DNA from: Pseudomonadota bacterium
GTDB taxonomy: Bacteria; Pseudomonadota; Gammaproteobacteria; Pseudomonadales; Azotimanducaceae
Reading direction: 5' to 3'
Length of the DNA: 64,000 bases
NCBI GenBank assembly: GCA_027624035.1
Contig: JAQBUI010000006.1
Span: forward strand, 1-64,000
Positions 60,780-64,000 of this stretch are shown piece after piece. The notes beneath the pieces were generated by a model, which searched no databases, was not told the origin of the DNA, and was given only the letters and a program-made list of their open reading frames with translations. Both the position numbers and the translations under genes were made by a program. The first letter of the stretch is position 1. Every line of letters starts with the position of its first letter.

Positions 60780-61133
60780 TCAGGTGAGCCGCCTGATGGC
60801 CTCATCGGGGTTGATTTCACCAGCTTCGAGCTGCGTGATCACGGCATCAATCTCTTTGTCCTGACCAGATAGCTCGAGTGCATCCTTGAGTGCAGCAATC
60901 CTGGTCTTGACGGTCGGGTAGCTGATGCCGAGGGCCGATTCGATGTCCGTGATTCGCCCTTCAAACATGATGAAGATCCGGAGAAAGTGCAGGTGGTCTG
61001 CACTCAGGGAGGCGAACTCATTGAGTGCCAACGGCGCTTCAATGCGGACGCCACAGGCACATGACAGGGCGCTCGGCTGCATGGCTTTCCCGCAAGCGGG
61101 GCAGGGATGGCTGGTATCGAGGTAGTCAGTCAC
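60780..61133 (-). CDS. DUF2089-type zinc-ribbon/HTH regulator
   Basis: A 117-residue protein matching DUF2089. A zinc ribbon comes first (Cys11, Cys14, Cys25, Cys27; CPACGKAM, then CACG), next LSADHLHFLRIFIMFEGRIT and a helix-turn-helix (DIESALGISYPTVKTRIAAL, residues about 63-85). The tail is SHOCT-like (ITQLEAGEINPDEAIRRL). DUF2089 proteins are thought to be small DNA-binding regulators often paired with envelope-stress genes carrying a similar tail. Its start overlaps the stop of the pentapeptide-repeat gene by 8 bp, and that protein begins with a matching SHOCT-like helix pair, suggesting that the two interact or are coregulated. Confidence 0.87.
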   Translation of the reverse strand: MTDYLDTSHPCPACGKAMQPSALSCACGVRIEAPLALNEFASLSADHLHFLRIFIMFEGRITDIESALGISYPTVKTRIAALKDALELSGQDKEIDAVITQLEAGEINPDEAIRRLT

Positions 61134-62277
61134 GGTCGCCTCCGGTGGCCAGCTGTTTCAGTTCATCGGCCGTCGTGATCACCTGATCGCTGAAGTCGAC
61201 GTCCTGAAATCGAAGGCCTTCGGCGGAGAAGTCTTCGAAGCGGCAGTTATGAAATCTACAGTTGACGAACTGCAGGTCACGACCGGTGAAGCCGCGAAAC
61301 ACAACCTTCTCAAAGAGCAGCCGGTCGCCATCGTGGCGTCGAAACTGTACGTCTTCGAGGACGCTGGCGTGGCACTGCCAATCCGTCGTGTCCTGTCCTC
61401 GGAACACCACCCCGTTCAGCTGACTGTCATGAAACGAGGCCTGACGCCAGGTGGTCCCGTTCAGTCGGACGTCATCGATCACCGTGCCGCCGGCAAATTC
61501 AGAATCCCGGACGCCACTGCCATTCAACTGCAGTGCACAGATGGTCGATTGCCTGACTTCGACATTCTTGACTTGCGCACCGTTCCAGTGGCTCTCGGAG
61601 ATGGAGGACTCAAACGCCTTGAGATTGGCACAGGCGGTTCCGTTGAGGACCACCTCGTGAATGCCCGAGTCATGGAGCTGGATCTTCGATAGTGAGCCAC
61701 CGTTCAATATATTGTCGCTGAAGTTGCCGTGACGGATCTCGGTCTGGGTGATCGATGCACCGGACAGTCGATTGTCCACAAATGTCGAATGATAGAGCGC
61801 GAGCGCTTTGATATTGGAGGCCGTCAATTGGTTGTCCAGGAATTGCCAGTCTTCCCCCTGGGGTCGTTCCACATGAGAAACGCGCAACAGGTTGCCGGGG
61901 TCGAGCCACCCCTGGTCGCCCCGTTTCCGATGGGTCTTGAGACCAAGAAAACCGTCAAAGGTATCGTGAATCACAGCAGCGATGGTTTCGCCGACTTCCT
62001 GATAGATGTCTTCATGGAGATGGCTTTGCCGTCGATGGCGATGTTTGCCCCTGTGTCCTCGCGAGGGTTCTACTGGTCTCGCGGTCTGCTCAGGAGAGGT
62101 GTGGTCGACCGATTCAGGCTCAGGCGCCAGACCTTGACCAGGGGGCGGCACCTGCCTGCCTGGTTTCGCGGTAGCCCTGGCAGCAATCGAGGACAGCAGG
62201 ACACCCGCTTCTTCAGGCGTCAGGCGCCCTTGCTCCTGGAGCTTTCTGATTCGCGTAATCGAGTCCTGAGTGTTCAT
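61126..62277 (-). CDS. Pentapeptide-repeat-like protein with N-terminal SHOCT-like helices
   Basis: A 383-residue protein. Residues about 5-32 (SITRIRKLQEQGRLTPEEAG) form the short helix pair seen at the N-terminus of YvlB/DUF4097-type proteins. A proline/histidine-rich linker (about 40-90, RGHRGKHRHRRQSH) comes next, then IAAVIHDTFDGFLGL. From about residue 130 to the end there is a right-handed beta-helix of degenerate pentapeptide repeats (for example HSTFVDNRLSGASITQTEIR and VVFRGFTGRDLQFVNCRF, A(N/D)LxF-like coils). ATG 62277 has GAGGGG upstream. First of a two-gene unit with a DUF2089 regulator; both likely belong to one envelope or cytoplasmic sensing system. Confidence 0.75.
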   Translation of the reverse strand: MNTQDSITRIRKLQEQGRLTPEEAGVLLSSIAARATAKPGRQVPPPGQGLAPEPESVDHTSPEQTARPVEPSRGHRGKHRHRRQSHLHEDIYQEVGETIAAVIHDTFDGFLGLKTHRKRGDQGWLDPGNLLRVSHVERPQGEDWQFLDNQLTASNIKALALYHSTFVDNRLSGASITQTEIRHGNFSDNILNGGSLSKIQLHDSGIHEVVLNGTACANLKAFESSISESHWNGAQVKNVEVRQSTICALQLNGSGVRDSEFAGGTVIDDVRLNGTTWRQASFHDSQLNGVVFRGQDTTDWQCHASVLEDVQFRRHDGDRLLFEKVVFRGFTGRDLQFVNCRFHNCRFEDFSAEGLRFQDVDFSDQVITTADELKQLATGGDRD

Positions 62278-62439
62278 CGCGACCCCTCGGTTCAGTGATC
62301 TTCGAATCAAATATTAATATATTTAATTAATGTAGATCAATAAATAAAATATCTTTAGTATCGCCGGCAGGTATCGAGACACTTTGATTTCAGAGGACTG
62401 GCTGATATCTTTATTGCTGGACTCCAGTGGAAATCGGCA
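62278..62439. promoter_or_regulatory. AT-rich divergent promoter region
   Basis: Positions about 62308-62355 are almost pure A/T (AATATTAATATATTTAATTA, then AATAAATAAAATATC), in sharp contrast with the surroundings. It lies between the pentapeptide/DUF2089 operon and the nucleoside hydrolase gene and must hold both promoters. TAATATATTTAATTA is nearly palindromic and could bind a nucleoid or HTH protein such as the DUF2089 product. Confidence 0.5.
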
Positions 62440-63339
62440 ATGGCACCTGTACCCGTTATCATCGACACGGACATCGGCTCGGATATTGACGATACCTGGG
62501 CGCTGGCCATGGCGCTGGGTTGTCCGGAAATCGACGTGAAAATGGTGGTGAGCTGTACCGGCGACACGCGATATCGGGCGAAGATAGTGTGCCGGTTTCT
62601 GGAATCGGTCGGACGAACAGACATTGCAGTCGGGATCGGTGTCCCGTTTGAACCTGCCATGCAGACGCAGGAAGCATGGGTATCGGACTACGATCTTGCC
62701 GACTACCCCGGGACATTGCACGAAGATGGCATAGGGGCCATGGCAGACATGATCATGGCCTCCGACCAGCAGGTGGCCCTCGTCTGTATTGGACCGCTAC
62801 CCAACATCTCCCGCTTGCTGGCCCTGGCGCCAGGGATTACCGAGCGATGCCGGTTCATCGGAATGCACGGTGCGGTCCGGCGAGGTTATTTCGGGACCGA
62901 TGAGATCCATGCTGAGTTCAACGTCAAACGGAACCTTGAAGACGCCCGTATTGTGTTCAACTCCGGGCTGTCCATGACCATCACCCCGCTCGATACCTGT
63001 GGCGTGATTCAGCTTCGCGGGGAGCGTTACCAGCGCCTGTTGAACGCTGACTCTGCCGCACTGCAGGCCCTCATTGAAAACTACGAGGTCTGGCTCCGGG
63101 CCATCAACAAGCCCGTCGAAACGGCCAGGGTCAAATCATCAACACTGTTTGATACCGTGGCCATTTACCTGGCGTTCAGTGAAGCGTTGCTGGAGGTGGA
63201 GGAACTGGCACTCTGTGTTACCGATGATGGGGTGACCGTGATCGACGACTCCGGCAAGCTGATTCGTGTGGCAACGGAGTGGCAGAACCTCGATGGGTTC
63301 TATGACCTGCTGGTCGAGCGTCTGCTGGCGGCGCCCTGA
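62440..63339 (+). CDS. Inosine-uridine-preferring nucleoside hydrolase family protein
   Basis: A 299-residue N-ribohydrolase. The calcium-binding DTDIGSDIDD motif is at residues 9-18; IGPLPNISRLL and the final acidic segment (HAEFNVKRNLEDARIVF, equivalent to the usual EFN-x-DP-A) complete the active site, though the common 'NxxxDPEAA' Asp-Pro is replaced by NLEDA. It would split a nucleoside into base and ribose, matching the nucleotide-salvage role of PpnN 4 kb away, although family members with other ribosides exist. The start gives MAPVPVIIDTD; no strong ribosome site. Convergent with a LysR gene. Confidence 0.9.
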   Translation: MAPVPVIIDTDIGSDIDDTWALAMALGCPEIDVKMVVSCTGDTRYRAKIVCRFLESVGRTDIAVGIGVPFEPAMQTQEAWVSDYDLADYPGTLHEDGIGAMADMIMASDQQVALVCIGPLPNISRLLALAPGITERCRFIGMHGAVRRGYFGTDEIHAEFNVKRNLEDARIVFNSGLSMTITPLDTCGVIQLRGERYQRLLNADSAALQALIENYEVWLRAINKPVETARVKSSTLFDTVAIYLAFSEALLEVEELALCVTDDGVTVIDDSGKLIRVATEWQNLDGFYDLLVERLLAAP

Positions 63340-63374
63340 ACCAACCATTCTTTCAGGGCCTTTCTCAGAGCGTT

Positions 63375-64000
63375 TCAGGGGCCCAGTCGCGCCTGCATCA
63401 GGTTCTGAAACAGTTCCGTCAGCGCCGTTTTCGGCCGTGAGGGAGAGTACGCGATGCTGACGAAGTGCTTGGGCATCTTCACGATATCCCGGGCGACGAA
63501 AAATGACTCGGCCAGTGCGTCGAGGTTCTCCGGAGTGTTGGTCAATGGGAAGAAGGCATCCGTGGCGTTGATGATCTGGGTGGTCAACTCCCAGTCGTCA
63601 ACCGCATACCTGGGCTGAACCGGAGGCAGATTGTTCTCCGCGTACCGCTGCGCCGTGTCTGAATAGACAGGTTCAACGCTGGCTGGGAGCAGCACCGGGC
63701 ATTTCAGGATATCGACCTCATGCAGCGGGCTGACTTTGCTGAGCGGATGCCCTTTGCGCATCAACATGCCGCTGTCGAGCGGCGTCAGCCGGTGCAGTTC
63801 CAGTTCGCGCCACTTCTCGAGGTAACTGCTGGAGCCGACAATGACGTTGAGGTCACCATGAAGCAACCTTGGGCAGAGGGCCTGGGCCGACCCGGTGGAC
63901 ACTTCGACTGAAACCCCCGGATGTTCCCGCGCCAGATCTTCCAGCGCCCCCCGGGCATAGGACACGTAGCCGGCTGGCGCTGCGCCGATTTTCAGGCGCC
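63375..64000 (-). CDS. LysR-type transcriptional regulator, N-terminal part outside window
   Basis: Only the effector-binding domain is visible. The frame is open to the window edge (RLKIGAAPAGYVSYARGALE at the break), followed by the typical LysR substrate-domain pattern HPGVSVEVSTGSAQALCPRL, LLHGDLNVIVG and MLMRKGHPLSKVSPL. The DNA-binding helix-turn-helix lies beyond position 64000. The ligand and targets are unknown; its own target is probably the gene divergent from it outside the window. It is the last gene here and ends 35 bp from the nucleoside hydrolase. Confidence 0.9.
   Translation of the reverse strand, partial: RLKIGAAPAGYVSYARGALEDLAREHPGVSVEVSTGSAQALCPRLLHGDLNVIVGSSSYLEKWRELELHRLTPLDSGMLMRKGHPLSKVSPLHEVDILKCPVLLPASVEPVYSDTAQRYAENNLPPVQPRYAVDDWELTTQIINATDAFFPLTNTPENLDALAESFFVARDIVKMPKHFVSIAYSPSRPKTALTELFQNLMQARLGP

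Noticed and set aside
1-64000. tRNA, rRNA genes or CRISPR arrays
   Set aside because: No T-loop/acceptor pattern, rRNA signature or regularly spaced direct repeats were seen on reading; a tRNAscan-SE/Infernal run would be decisive.

Overview
The window reads as a chromosomal segment of a GC-rich, aerobic, heterotrophic proteobacterium, most likely a gammaproteobacterium. The evidence is an RpoH-type heat-shock sigma factor, a TPP-riboswitch/TonB receptor/PnuC-type thiamine uptake unit, a biotin bioA-bioF-bioD block, and many acyl-CoA dehydrogenases, CaiB-type CoA-transferases, crotonases and SDRs of the kind common in uncultured marine or soil gammaproteobacteria. I could not place it to genus. 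I saw no rRNA, tRNA or CRISPR array. Coding is dense, with many 4-bp start/stop overlaps.

Layout. 1-1046 is a graveyard: a broken 2-keto-4-pentenoate hydratase-like gene, then an ORF that joins a CoA-transferase N-terminal scrap to the C-terminal domain of a membrane-anchor protein. 1043-2062 is a membrane protein, followed by a decayed IS91-family transposase (about 2077-2665, minus). 2886-9456 holds biotin synthesis (bioB plus strand; bioA-bioF-bioD minus strand) with a MaoC hydratase and an S9 peptidase between. 9712-14543 holds an amidohydrolase, a DDN-type split-barrel protein, a SulP transporter and an ECF sigma factor with a membrane partner. 14579-21157 is a stress block: a Ycf46-type AAA ATPase, an MTH1-like NUDIX hydrolase and a small unknown protein on the minus strand, divergent from rpoH, which is followed by lemA and an M48 (HtpX-like) protease. 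21221-24601 has DUF169, DUF3179, an aldo/keto reductase and a phosphatase-like protein. 24781-49575 is rich in acyl-CoA metabolism: a CaiB transferase, four SDRs (with 42300-43055), three acyl-CoA dehydrogenases, two crotonases, a hydratase-2 protein, an APH-type kinase of the ACAD10/11 sort and a phytanoyl-CoA dioxygenase. These are interspersed with a DUF5916 outer-membrane protein, PhoX, cytochrome c, a CRTAC1 lipoprotein and a [2Fe-2S] protein. 49622-53380 contains a hydrolase and the thiamine uptake operon under a TPP riboswitch. 53417-64000 has a threonine-synthase-like enzyme and amidase, a FAD monooxygenase, PpnN, an SDR, a TauD-type dioxygenase, a DUF2089/pentapeptide pair, a nucleoside hydrolase and a LysR regulator cut by the window edge.

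The most interesting non-coding signals are: (i) a dispersed intergenic repeat of about 90 bp, with at least seven recognisable copies on both strands and a conserved inverted repeat, some copies abutting or supplying start codons (sulP, ycf46-like gene, M48 protease); (ii) a near-consensus sigma-32 promoter in front of rpoH itself, which suggests autoregulation; (iii) a clear TPP riboswitch; and (iv) several gene remnants (hydratase, IS91, CoA-transferase, PQQ-dehydrogenase). All similarity statements come from reading by eye and recall of protein families, not from searches.
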